Source of the DNA: Bugula neritina
Taxonomy: Eukaryota > Bryozoa > Gymnolaemata > Cheilostomatida > Bugulidae
DNA length: 64,000 nucleotides
NCBI GenBank assembly: GCA_964035545.1
Contig: OZ037767.1
Location: 17,299,781-17,363,780, forward strand
Reading direction: 5' to 3'
The notes under the pieces are model-generated. The model saw only the letters and a list, made by a program, of their open reading frames with translations, was not told the origin of the DNA and searched no databases. The position numbers and the translations under genes are program-made. Of the stretch, positions 1 through 11,894 are shown one piece after another (within the stretch, counting starts at the first letter, position 1; the number at the start of each line of letters is the position of its first letter).

Positions 1-1800
1 GTTGAAACTACAATGGCTGAATAATTATGTCAATACCTTTTTATGAAAATAAAATCACAACTCTAAGTGAATAAGTTCTCTCTCAATTTGGCCCGGTTTT
101 TATACCCCTATGACTGTTGTGCCTTCATTTTCCACCACAGTTTTTGTAATATATATAACTATATAGTAAGTATAGTATGTATTATATAATTATATAACTA
201 TAGCAAGTACATGTATTATATGTCCGTAATATAACTACATGTAAAGTAAGTGCATATGTATTATATAACTATTATAGAAAGTATATGTAACAAACAAAGA
301 TTACACAAGAGTGACTATTAGCAAATTCTTAGACAAACATTGTATGAAGTATAATATATTGGTTATTATATGTTCCACTCTTCTATTACACAGCAATTAT
401 AAAGTAGTACAATAATTCACATATAAACAGCATTATATACTCACATATCTATGTTAGCTTAATTATCCCTTGTACACTGTATGATGCATTATACCATGTA
501 TCTATAGCTGCAGTACTATGCTAACTGTGACACCTATGTATACACAGCTATTTTGTTTTCTCATAAACCAATCGGAAAGTTATTACCTCATACACTAAAA
601 ATTCCAGTTTACTGGAAGGCTCCATGGCTATTATACTTGTGCTACGTGATCTGTTAAAGAATTCTGATCAATAATATTATCATAATAGTTATTGATTAGC
701 ACATATAGTATACATGGGTTGGGTTGCTAGGAGACATGCAAAATAGGTATTATGTATTGTGTGTAAATCATGAGCTAGTATATACAGTCTATGTAAACTT
801 AGAACAATATGACTAATAAATCCTTATTGTTGGCTTTGAGTACTAAACAAGAAAAATTAGGCTGTGGATTGATGTGAGTTTCATGTTCCTACAATACTAT
901 TACAGAAATACATATACTGATGTATGTTATACCAGCCCTCTGTATAGTTGTATGATAACTATTCAATAGAGCTGCTGTTCACTATGTCAATATACAAGTT
1001 AATTATATTAGATTGTTATTGTAGACAAAAGAGATGGAGAAGATATCTTATATTTTCTCATGACATTGAATTGTATGACTCACTCAGTGTCTGCAAGGTA
1101 AAAATGACACAGGTAATAATGGTGTAGGTAATTATGGTACAGGTCATAATAGAAAAAAATTCCGAAGTAGACAACAATGGCATATTTTAAATATTATATT
1201 TTGGGGTGTGAGTTTAGGCGTGTGAAATGGAGGACTTAGATTTGGGAATGTTTGTTTAAGTTTGGGGTTGGGGTTTACAAGTTGGAAGTTTGGGGTTTGG
1301 GTTTGGGCTTTGTGAACCTTTAACATCACTGCGCCATTTTTGCCTACTTTTTCATTTTAGTCATTACTATACCTTCGCAATTTCAGTGTTCACTTAACGT
1401 TGACTCACTGATGTAAGAGTACACTTCAACAATATAAAATCGTAATAAAAATACCACCAAGTATGTATACACAGGCTTACAAGAGTATATAATTATGGTT
1501 AAACTTTGCCAAACTGGGAACTTCTAACTTTCAGAGTAGCAGATTTACACATGATGTAGTTGCTGACAGGGAAAGGCAGGTGGTTGACAGGAGTTTAAGT
1601 TATCTCTCCTGTATATATTATATAATATATGTTTCTACTTCATGCAACTTTACAGACGACTAACAGTAAAAGTTATGTGAACCTCAGAGGTTAAATATGT
1701 CCGATAATTGTTTAAACTTTGCTGTGTAAAGTTTTTGTGAGATACTTAGTTGAGTAACATATTAGTTTATTGGTGAAATATTTCAAGCATTGTGAAAAAC
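1..1800. other. Intergenic unit-1 DNA, no gene seen
   Basis: AT-rich sequence homologous to 11768-11900 and then to the third 1.3-kb block and following DNA at 14508-16260. It contains a short minisatellite (about 1097-1150) and a T/G-rich tract (about 1247-1310). I see no exon with convincing splice sites. Short open frames here are AT-rich chance frames. Confidence 0.6.
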
Positions 1801-1829
1801 TTACACAAATATTAATGAAGCAAAGTGAA

Positions 1830-2398
1830 TGCAGTAACATAAAGATTTATGATAAATGCGTGATAGAAACGTATATGATAAAGGGGTAACATAAACATAT
1901 ATGATAGATGAGTAATCTGAACATATATGATAAATTTAGTAAAATAAACATATATGATAATTGCAGTAATATAAACTTTTATGACAAATAAGTAATATAA
2001 ACATATATAATAAATAGGTAATATAAACATATATAATGAATGAGTAATATAAATATACATGGTATATCAGTAATATAAACATATATGATAAATGAATAAT
2101 ATAAACATATATGATAAATGAGTAATATAAACATATGTGATAAGGGAGTAATATAAACATATATGATAAATGAATGATATAAACATATATGATAAACGAA
2201 TAATATAAACATATATGATAAAGGAGTAATATAAACATATATGATAAATGAGTAATATAAACATATATAACGGATGAGTAATATAAACATATATGATAAA
2301 TCAATAATATGAACATGTATGATAAAGGAGTAATATAAACATATGTGATAAGGGAGTAATATAAACATATTTGATAAAGGAGTAATATAAACACACTG
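1830..2398. repeat. 26-bp minisatellite, unit 1
   Basis: Tandem copies of a 26-bp AT-rich monomer (consensus GAGTAATATAAACATATATG plus ATAAAT), about 21 copies. Edges are degenerate and the centre is regular. It lies about 330 bp 3' of the ankyrin gene stop. Open frames across it are periodic translations of the repeat. Confidence 0.9.
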
Positions 2399-2727
2399 GA
2401 ATTAAACTTTGCTTCAAGTTTTGTGTAGTCAAAAATAGTAGGAAGAGTAGATAGTAAGAAACATCTGAAAGAATGTCCCAGCTGTCAATAACATGTGATC
2501 ATACAGTAAAACATGCTGAAATAAATTGAATCATGTAAATACTTCATTTCATAACTGGAATACAGATATTATGATGCAGCAATTTTATCAATGTAAATTC
2601 TGCAACATTCACTTCTGGATTCCTAAATGTCATAGGAAAACTGTTTGTTATAAATTAGATATTTTGATAAGTTCTGAACAAATGAAGATAGTCTGCGTAT
2701 ACGTCAATATAGTTCACAATTCTCCCA

Positions 2728-5700
2728 TCACTTCTTCATTCCAAATATAGTAAGTCTTCCAGCTTTGGCTGCTTCTTTAACTTTAGACCAATCAGTGAGC
2801 TCTTCACACTGAGATCCAAGTTCAGACAACCCTCCTTTCTTTGAACTGTCCATCCAGTTTCCAACAACCTGTATAAAGTGTCAACAAGGTGTCAATATAA
2901 CACCATAGTGTCTACATCATACAAGAGAAAGAAAATACAACAATTACAGTGCGAAAAAACGTTTACTAGAATAAAGATACTCAGATATAAACTCACGCAC
3001 ATAATCTACATGATAAACTAATGGCCATGTATAACAAAGGGAACAGGACTCTTAACACAATATATAAAATGGAGTACAAGACGCAACCTCATCTAACTTG
3101 TCTTTATCCAGTACACTCAGATAGTAGATGTATCTGAATCTATCAATAGTTTTACGGCATTTCCCTGTTGGTTTAAGAGCATCATGTATAGATTTGGCTC
3201 TCTTACTAGTAAGTTGTTTATGTACATATTCCATCAACTGTATAGCCTGTTCTGGTGTTTGTACTGCAAGGAACACAGGGTAAAATGCAAATACTTAGAA
3301 TACAATATACGATATCTTTGTACACAATAATATGCTGGTGGCAATTGGTATTTGTGTAGCTGCATAGAAAGTCATGTCTCAATATATAAAAAGAAATTGA
3401 GGCAACACAATTACTGTTGATGACGGAATGTGTGAGTAAACTGTAATACACTATTGAGAGGTGTCTCACCGTATTGGAAACTAGTTGCTACATTAGAAGT
3501 GGAGGGTGTATTGTTAAGAGCCGGAGTATCACAGATTCTCTCTGAAAACATAGCAGAATAAAAGTTTTACATTGGAATCACACAACTTTGTATGATTTTG
3601 CTCCAGCTGTTCTAGTTTGTCACAACAGCATGTCATGTGCTGACTAGAATATGAACTACATAGAAATATGCTCCTGTAATAACAATTATATATTATATCC
3701 TAACTAACTATAGGAGTACTGACATAGCAGTGTATAAATCTCATCACTAAGTCCCTCAATATATTTACATGTATGTACATATGTGATACCAGAAGTAGTG
3801 TAATTACTAACTCATTACTTTAACCAACCTGTTACTAGAGTTCTTTGATCTCCAACAACTACAGAGAATGGAATATCCACTTCACCAAGCATGATTGAAT
3901 CAGTGTACTCATAACGTGCTAGAATAATAATCACAATGAGTTTATAACTGAGAGAGAAATGATGTGTAATATAATAGCATATGATTAATAGCATATATCA
4001 GATAGTTGAATATATGTATATTCGGGTTTAGTAAGACTTTACCATCATTTAAAACAAGACATGTGACTCCAGGTCCACATTCCTTTCCAATCAGAAGGAG
4101 AAAACTCTCAATAGTCATGTCATCTCTGAATGGGAATATCTTATTCCGAGATTTGATTTTCAATGGGAGTTTATTGTATCTAACAGCACCTGTATCAGTC
4201 ATATGAAACAGAATTATAACTAAGTTCAATAGAATAATGAAATAAAAATTAATTGAAAAGTGATCAATCAAATGATGTCACTCACATTGCGTGGTGACAT
4301 CAGGTATAGTCTGCTCAGGTGTGACATCCATACCATGAAGTAGTCCCACAGTCTCGGGTACTTCTTGTGATGGAGGCTCTGTACTAACTAGTGTTTGAGT
4401 ATCTTGTACATGTGGTGGTTCAGAATACTCAGTGGTCATAGGAAAGTCAGCATTGCCAGCATCTGTATCACAATAATATACTTCAATGACAATAAAACAT
4501 TAACTGTTTTAGGATTATCTCCATATGTTTTGTTTTATATTTGAAACTGGAAGTTGTATGAAACCCATCGCATGTTTATGACAATGCAATAGCTATTCCA
4601 TTTGCTGCTCTTTGACCCCAAAGACAATATTCTAAGTATTCATTCTAAAAGATAAAATATAACATACCCATGCTTCTAGAAACTTTGGATGTTGAGGGGA
4701 ATACATCATTATAGAGTGGTCTTTTACTTCCAGATGGTGTTTCTGACTTGTTACTCAGTGTAGTAACTCGAACAGATGAAGTGCTCTCTTGTGATGGAGG
4801 TACTGAACTGCTGCTCTCACTGGCTGTGGTATGGGGTGTCAAGGTCACTGGTACATATGTCAGAGAAGATACATTCTCACTAAAAGATGAGTCAGTGAGA
4901 CCAAGCTGTGACACTGGATGATGAAACTGAGAGTTGAAGTTCTGCCAGTTGTTGAGTGTCGGATTAGCCTCTGGTAGAGCTGCTGGTTGCAAATCTGTGT
5001 ACCCCTTTGGTGTTGGTGTGGGCTGTGAGATGTTGGCATTGTGATACAGTGAGTGTGAAAGGAATGAGAAAGGTTTATTGCTAAGATGTGGTGGATTGAA
5101 AGGTGAATATTCCAGGGAATGTCGGAAGGGTGAAGCATTCTCTAGAGTAAATCGAGAGGGTAGACTGGTGTGGCTGGCTGGTGTTGGTGTCAACTGTGGA
5201 GTAGAAGGTGTGAGTTGGACTGGTTGAGTGGTGGAGTAGTTTGACAAATTCAGCTGTGGTGGGACATGCAGGTTACTTTGTATTGGTATAGTCAAGTCGA
5301 GGAGAGATGGTTGAAGATCTAAAGGAAGTGAATTGTGCTGGTCAGTTACTGGTTGAGGTGTGAACCATCTGGAAGGTTCTAAAGAACCAAATGCAGCAGG
5401 CAGCGGTTGATTGTAGATGAGGTTGCTGTTTTCCAATAAGCTATTAGCTTCTTGAATCTCTAAAATATAAAATATATTGCATTTCCTGAGGTTATTTCAA
5501 AGGCTGTGAGTAACTACAAGCATTTTCTTTCTCCAAGACCATAATACCAAAAAATAATATTAACAAACCAAATTTAAAATCTCTCAGCTAGCTCATACTC
5601 TATTAGCTGTATAGAACAAGTCATGCATGAGCACTGAGATAAAATTATATTCTTATTATCTGTCATTTATGATTAGCAATTAGTAATTATTTTTTTATTC

Positions 5701-7371
5701 ATGATTCGCTTAAAAGTTCATAATTATAATTGGGGAAAAAGTGAATATTTGTTACAATTAGTTTGCATTCTTTGAAACTGCATGGTCATTATTAGCTATT
5801 ATTAATGAGTTAGACTGGTAAAACTGGTGAGAGAAGACAACTACTGACAATATATCTAATGAATAATTATTTATATGCTGTATATATATAACAAATGACA
5901 CTGTCAACAAGCCATTGGTAAGCATAGATGTACAGCTATGAAAAACTCACTAGGTAGAGGGAAATATCACTGTAAAAAAACTAGACATTCATCAGCTAGA
6001 AGGAATTTGTATTGACTAGATTTTCTGCCATAAAACTGTCTGTAAAACGAATTAATGTAAATCTGAAAAGTTGAACTCACCTTGAAATCTGAGTTCTGCT
6101 TCATCCTGACACTGTTTAAGGTAAGACACAGTGTTTGTTTCTCCTCTTCTTTCTGCAACACTTAAAGGATTCTCATTCTTTGTGTTGTGAGTTTGGAGTA
6201 GCTCTAGTTGCTGTTTAGCATTAAGTTTATCCATCATTAGTTTGATCATATCTGTCTGTCCTTTACATGCTGCACTGTGTATAGCTGTATCAGCATATTT
6301 ATCCTGTATCTTGAGTAGCTCCACCTTCTGAGCTACTGATACACCATGTAGTAGGTACTTGATAGTGTCTGTAGGACCTCTCTCAGCTGCTCTGTGTATA
6401 GCTGTACTACCAAAACTGCCCTGTATCTTGAGTATCTCCACCTTCTGATCTACTGATACACCATCTAGTAGATATTTGATGGTGTCTGTATGACCTTCCC
6501 ATGCTGCACCATGTATAGCTGTATCACCACCACTACGACTCTGTATCTTGAGTAGCTCCACCTTCTGATCTACTGATACACCATTTAGTAGATATTTGAT
6601 GGTGTCTGTATGTCCCTTACATGCTGCATCATGTATAGCTGTATCAGCATATTTACCCTGTATCTTGAGTAGCTCCACCTTCTGATCTACTGATACACCA
6701 TCTAGTAGATATTTGATAGTCTCTGTATGACCTCTACATGCTGCTCTGTGTATAGCTGTATGACCATGACTACCCTGTATTTTGAGTAGCTCTACCTTCT
6801 GATCTACTGTTACACCATCTAGTAGGTATTCTATAATGTCTGTAAGACCTCCCCATGCTGCTCTGTGTATAGCTGTATAACCATCACTATCCTGTATCTT
6901 GAGTAGCTCAACCTTCTGATTTACTGATACACCATCTAGTAGATATTTGATAGTGTCTGTGTGTCCCATCAATGCTGCTCTGTGTATAGCTGTATAACCA
7001 TCACTATCCTGTATCTTGAGTAGCTCTACTTTTCGATCTACTGATACACCATCTAGTAGATATTTGATAGTCTCTGTTTCACCTATCCATGCTGCAAGAG
7101 GTATAGCTGTATAACCAACACTATTCTGTATCTTGAGTAGCTCCACCTTCTGAGCTACTGATACACCATCTACTAGGTATTTGATGATGTTTGTTTGACT
7201 TCTCTCAGCTACACTCTGTATTGTGTTATTCTCTCTCAACAGTTTACATCTCCCTTCTATTGACACATGTGGAAGACAGGATTTTAAACTTTTGATAATG
7301 TTGACCTCTTTAGATCGACCTCTTTTTATTTTAGATAATGTCTCTTGCAGCTTCTGTGTATGTTTCAACAT
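2728..7371 (-). CDS. Ankyrin-repeat protein with unrecognised C-terminal region, copy 1 (8 exons)
   Basis: Exons on the minus strand: 7371-6081, 5459-4668, 4462-4286, 4189-4043, 3918-3829, 3541-3470, 3263-3088, 2868-2728. They sum to 2886 nt, 961 residues plus TGA. Every junction is GT-AG and keeps frame. Residues about 55-420 are roughly ten ankyrin repeats of 39 residues (core TAIHRAA, then TIKYLLDGVSVDQKVELLKIQ). Residues 431-753 are a Pro/Ser/Thr/Gln-rich, probably disordered linker. Residues 754-961 are a compact region shared by all copies (VRYNKLPLKIKS, FRDDMTIESFLLLIGKE, then helical KSIHDALKPTGKCRKTIDRF). Ankyrin repeats bind proteins; partner and pathway are unknown. The Met at 7371 is conserved in all copies, but the frame stays open to another ATG at 7422. 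An acceptor-like TTTTAG lies just before 7371, so a 5' non-coding exon is possible. No signal peptide or membrane segment is evident from the 7371 start. Confidence 0.75.
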
Positions 7372-7631
7372 TTTAATTTCTAAAATTATTATTTTAAATA
7401 CATTCAGCAACATGATACACAAAGGGTACGTGTTGTGTCACTTTGATTTTGCCACTTTTATTATTTATAATATACAATTTTATGTCACAAGCCTTTTGCT
7501 ATATATATACACATTACAGTATATGAACATACTATATACTATACACTAAAATATACTATAATCATATCATGTACTATATACACTAAAATATACTACAAAT
7601 ATATCATACCATACACTAAAATACTATACTA

Positions 7632-7772
7632 TAGAGGCAGGTGAAGTATTAATGGAGAAATTTCTAAAAGCCTGTGTTCTAGTCCACAAATGTAGCAAAA
7701 GAAGTTATGTTCTCGCAAGAATTTCAACCCGCGCCCGAAATTCTGCTTTTACTGGTCCTAAGTGTAATAATA
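7632..7772. other. Conserved unique block upstream of the ankyrin gene, unit 1
   Basis: About 140 bp between the gene start and the 52-bp satellite. It is kept in all three units (22690-22832 and 39892-40024) and is richer in GC than its flanks. The plus-strand open frame (KACVLVHKCSKRSYVLAR) is preserved in all three, but the duplications look too recent for that to be strong evidence of coding. It may be promoter or 5' UTR of the minus-strand gene. Confidence 0.35.
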
Positions 7773-7784
7773 TCATACTATATA

Positions 7785-9534
7785 TACACTATAGTATACT
7801 ATACTATGCTATATACACTGATTATACTGATCATACTATACACTAAAGTATACTATACTATGCTATACACTGATTATACTGATCATACTGTACACTAAAG
7901 TATACTATACTATGCTATACACTGATTATACTGATCATACTATACACTAAAGTATACTATACTATCCTATACACTGATTATACTGATCATACTATACACT
8001 AAAGTATACTATACTATCCTATACACTGATTATACTGATCATAATATACACTAAAGTATACTATACTATGCTATACACTGATTATACTGATCATACTATA
8101 CACTAAAGTATACTATACTATGCTATACACTGATTATACTGATCATACTATACACTAAAGTATACTATACTATGCTATACACTGATTATACTGATCATAC
8201 TATACACTAAAGTATACTATACTATGCTATACACTGATTATACTGATCATACTATACACTAAAGTATACTATACTATGCTATACACTGATTATACTGATC
8301 ATACTATACACTAAAGTATACTATACTATGCTATACACTGATTATACTGATCATACTGTACACTAAAGTATACTATACTATGCTATACACTGATTATACT
8401 GATCATACTATACACTAAAGTATACTATACTATCCTATACACTGATTATACTGATCATACTATACACTAAAGTATACTATACTATCCTATACACTGATTA
8501 TACTGATCATACTATACACTAAAGTATACTATACTATGCTATACACTGATTATACTGATCATACTATACACTAAAGTATACTATACTATGCTATACACTG
8601 ATTATACTGATCATACTATACACTAAAGTATACTATACTATGCTATACACTGATTATACTGATCATACTATACACTAAAGTATACTATACTATGCTATAC
8701 ACTGATTATACTGATCATACTATACACTAAAGTATACTATACTATGCTATACACTGATTATACTGATCATACTATACACTAAAGTATACTATACTATGCT
8801 ATACACTGATTATACTGATCATACTATACACTAAAGTATACTATACTATGCTATACACTGATTATACTGATCATACTATACACTAAAGTATACTATACTA
8901 TGCTATACACTGATTATACTGATCATACTATACACTAAAGTATACTATACTATGCTATACACTGATTATACTGATCATACTATACACTAAAGTATACTAT
9001 ACTATGCTATACACTGATTATACTGATCATACTATACACTAAAGTATACTATACTATGCTATACACTGATTATACTGATCATACTATACACTAAAGTATA
9101 CTATACTATCCTATACACTGATTATACTGATCATACTATACACTAAAGTATACTATACTATGCTATACACTGATTATACTGATCATACTATACACTAAAG
9201 TATACTATACTATCCTATACACTGATTATACTGATCATACTATACACTAAAGTATACTATACTATACTATACACTGATTATACTGATCATATTATACACT
9301 AAAGTATACTATACTATCCTATACACTGATTATACTGATCATACTACACACTAAAGTATACTATACTATGCTATACACTGATTATACTGATCATACTATA
9401 CACTAAAGTATACTATACTATGCTATACACTGATTATACTGATTATACTATACACTAAAGTATAGTATACTATGCTATACACTGATTATACTATACACTA
9501 AAGTATACTATACTATGCTATACACTGATCATAT
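7785..9534. repeat. 52-bp satellite, unit 1
   Basis: About 33 tandem copies of a 52-bp monomer containing CTGATTATACTGATCATAC and CACTAAAGTATACTATAC. Copies are nearly identical; the commonest variant is CTATCC for CTATGC. It lies upstream of the ankyrin gene start. Confidence 0.95.
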
Positions 9535-9555
9535 TATAAAAACAGGAAACGCTAT

Positions 9556-9890
9556 AATATAATGATGACCTATGTGTTAGTCATTAAACAGATTGTATTG
9601 TAGTCAAACTGTATTACGGCATTCCTTCATGCTGCTCACAAATGCCGCACGGTTAGATGCCAGCAGCGATGGCACGGACCAATCAACATCAAGCTCTCCT
9701 TTATAAGTTGGACATTCTGATTGCCCACACATTTGGTTACTGGGACTACTACTGAGCTTGCTAATTTATAATTTTTAATATTATTGTTTAAACTTTTGTC
9801 TTGGTGTAATTGTAATTGTTTAGTATTGTAAATATAATTTCTCTTTCAAGGACTGCAATCCCAGTTCTTTCTCTCAAATACACAAAGAGT
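9556..9890 (+). promoter_or_regulatory. LTR-like or promoter-like block with CCAAT and TATA, unit 1
   Basis: A block of about 335 bp present in all three units directly after the 52-bp satellite. It carries GGACCAATCA and, about 20 bp later, CTCCTTTATAAG, a pol II promoter arrangement on the plus strand. It ends in a pyrimidine-rich stretch and CACA, as LTRs often do. No target duplication could be assigned because all units carry it. It may be an old solo LTR duplicated with the unit. Confidence 0.4.
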
Positions 9891-10127
9891 ATACTTTAGC
9901 TAATTTACTAGACTGGTTCTTAGACAATCACTTTGATGTGTGAATCCAACTCAGTTCACATAATTTGAATCACTCAACATTAGAGTTTCTTATTTAGAAA
10001 ATTTTTCCGAGTAATATGATAAACTTCACTAATTATAATGAAGGTACATCTCTGTAACCATATATTACATCGACTATGTATATTGCAAAGTGATGTCTAC
10101 AATACATCCTACGGTATCCTTTGTATA

Positions 10128-10129
10128 AC

Positions 10130-10178
<49 letters not shown>

Positions 10179-10540
10179 TGGTAGTGGTAGTGGTAGTGGT
10201 AGTGGTAGTGGTAGTGGTAGTGGTAGTGGTAGTGGTAGTGGTAGTGGTAGTGGTAGTGGTAGTGGTAGTGGTAGTGGTAGTGGTAGTGGTAGTGGTAGTG
10301 GTAGTGGTAGTGGTAGTGGTAGTGGTAGTGGTAGTGGTAGTGGTAGTGGTAGTGGTAGTGGTAGTGGTAGTGGTAGTGGTAGTGGTAGTGGTAGTGGTAG
10401 TGGTAGTGGTAGTGGTAGTGGTAGTGGTAGTGGTAGTGGTAGTGGTAGTGGTAGTGGTAGTGGTAGTGGTAGTGGTAGTGGTAGTGGTAGTGGTAGTGGT
10501 AGTGGTAGTGGTAGTAGTAGTAGTAGTAGTAGTAGTAGTG
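10128..10540. repeat. (GTAGTG)n microsatellite flanked by (GTA)n
   Basis: A run of TAG triplets at each end and a pure GTAGTG hexanucleotide run in the centre, about 410 bp in total. All long frames over it are homopolymeric or dipeptide translations and are not genes. Unit 3 has only a few triplets at the homologous place (about 49770). Confidence 0.95.
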
Positions 10541-10544
10541 CACT

Positions 10545-11767
10545 AATATTACTAGATTCACTATAGGGGTAACAGGGGCACAACGGGCCAAATTTCACAT
10601 TTTTCGCTCTCATTCGTCTGTTTTTCAAGTCACTAGTTCAATAATCTCTAGTCTTAATGCTGCATCTGTTGTCTATTACAGGTATCAGGTGTCAGCTTTC
10701 TATTTCTCTCACAACTTTCAGAATAATGAAGTTTTCATGATGAAAAACTCAGCCCGTTGTGCCCCGGTACCCGGGTACAATGGGCCACCGGGTGGGACAC
10801 AACAAATATATTGAAACTTTGCCGATTTTGTTGCATCCGCATGATCTTTACTTATTCAATATTATACAAGTAGACAAAGATATTCTTTCAGATCTACAGC
10901 AAAATTCATATTTTAGCTGTACAGTTTGTGCCACCACGGATAGCAGACAAAGGCAACATCAAATGCACATCACTCGGTTCTACGGTACCATTATCATTAC
11001 TGTTCAGAACTAAAATGTTTTTTTTATTTTGACTTTAAAGGAACTTTTATCAGAAAAAAACTTTAGTAACATGTATTACAAATTTCCGTGTGGACTTTTT
11101 TCTATGAACTGTAGCTAAAGTGAATGGCTCCGGTTTGTGGCTGGAGTATGGAACGGAGAGGGGGGAGGGAATGAGCAAACCACAATTTATTTTAGTCAAA
11201 TACATGAATATTCCCTCAATGATATAATATATAATAAATATCATGACTATCTACTAGTAGCAACAACAGAGTGTTTTGTATTATATGCATAAATCGCCAA
11301 AGCTTAAACCTCACCACTCACCAGATGTAAATATATTAGGGGAGCTTCACCTTGTAGTTTTGTATAGTCTTACCATGATGTCTTTGATATTTTACCGAAA
11401 GGTCAGAAATGGCTATATCTATGGATTTTATTAACTTTTCAACCAACTTTTTGGGCGAACAAACTAATAACACTGATCAGGGTGCAATAATCAAGTGGCC
11501 CATTGTGCCCCGGTAAGCGTGGCCCATTGTGCCCCGTGTGGCCAAATTGAAAACAAATGCGGCTCAAGAAAAATTTATTTCAGTGTTTGCTATTATACTA
11601 GTTAAGCAATGTAGAGACAAGCAATAGCAACAATATCAGGGAAATCTAGGCTTGTTGCATTTGAGTGTAAAAAGTTATAAAGCTTTAAAACAACATCCTA
11701 AAAAATTTACAAAAAGTAGGTGAAAACAGTTATTTACTCGCCTTTTCAACAATTATGTTCCGCAAGT
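10545..11767. other. Non-coding stretch with repeated GCCCATTGTGCCCC-type motifs
   Basis: No gene seen. The motif GGCCCATTGTGCCCC or its complement recurs at 10575-10589, 10752-10765, 10775-10786 (partial), 11497-11511 and 11521-11535, in otherwise AT-rich DNA. A degenerate copy lies at the right edge, near 11865, and is repeated near position 90. Confidence 0.4.
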
Positions 11768-11894
11768 GTTGAAACTACAATGGCTGAATAATTATGTCAA
11801 TACCTTTTTATGAAAATAAAATCACAACTCTAAGTCAATAAGTTCTTTCTCAATTTGGCCCGGTTTTTATACCCCTATGACTGTTGTGCCTCAC

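Noticed and set aside
1812-2394. Long Tyr/Ile-rich open frames on the minus strand (also 16262-16960)
   Set aside because: They are periodic translations of the 26-bp minisatellite in several frames at once; 26 is not a multiple of 3, so the pattern repeats every 78 bp.
7652-7898. Plus-strand frame KACVLVHKCSKRSYVLAR.. conserved in three units
   Set aside because: It runs directly into the 52-bp satellite and its conservation is explained by recent duplication; no acceptor, donor or homologue recognised.
10074-10628. Poly-LP, poly-HY and poly-Val open frames
   Set aside because: All come from the GTAGTG microsatellite; no start context, splice sites or non-repeat coding sequence.
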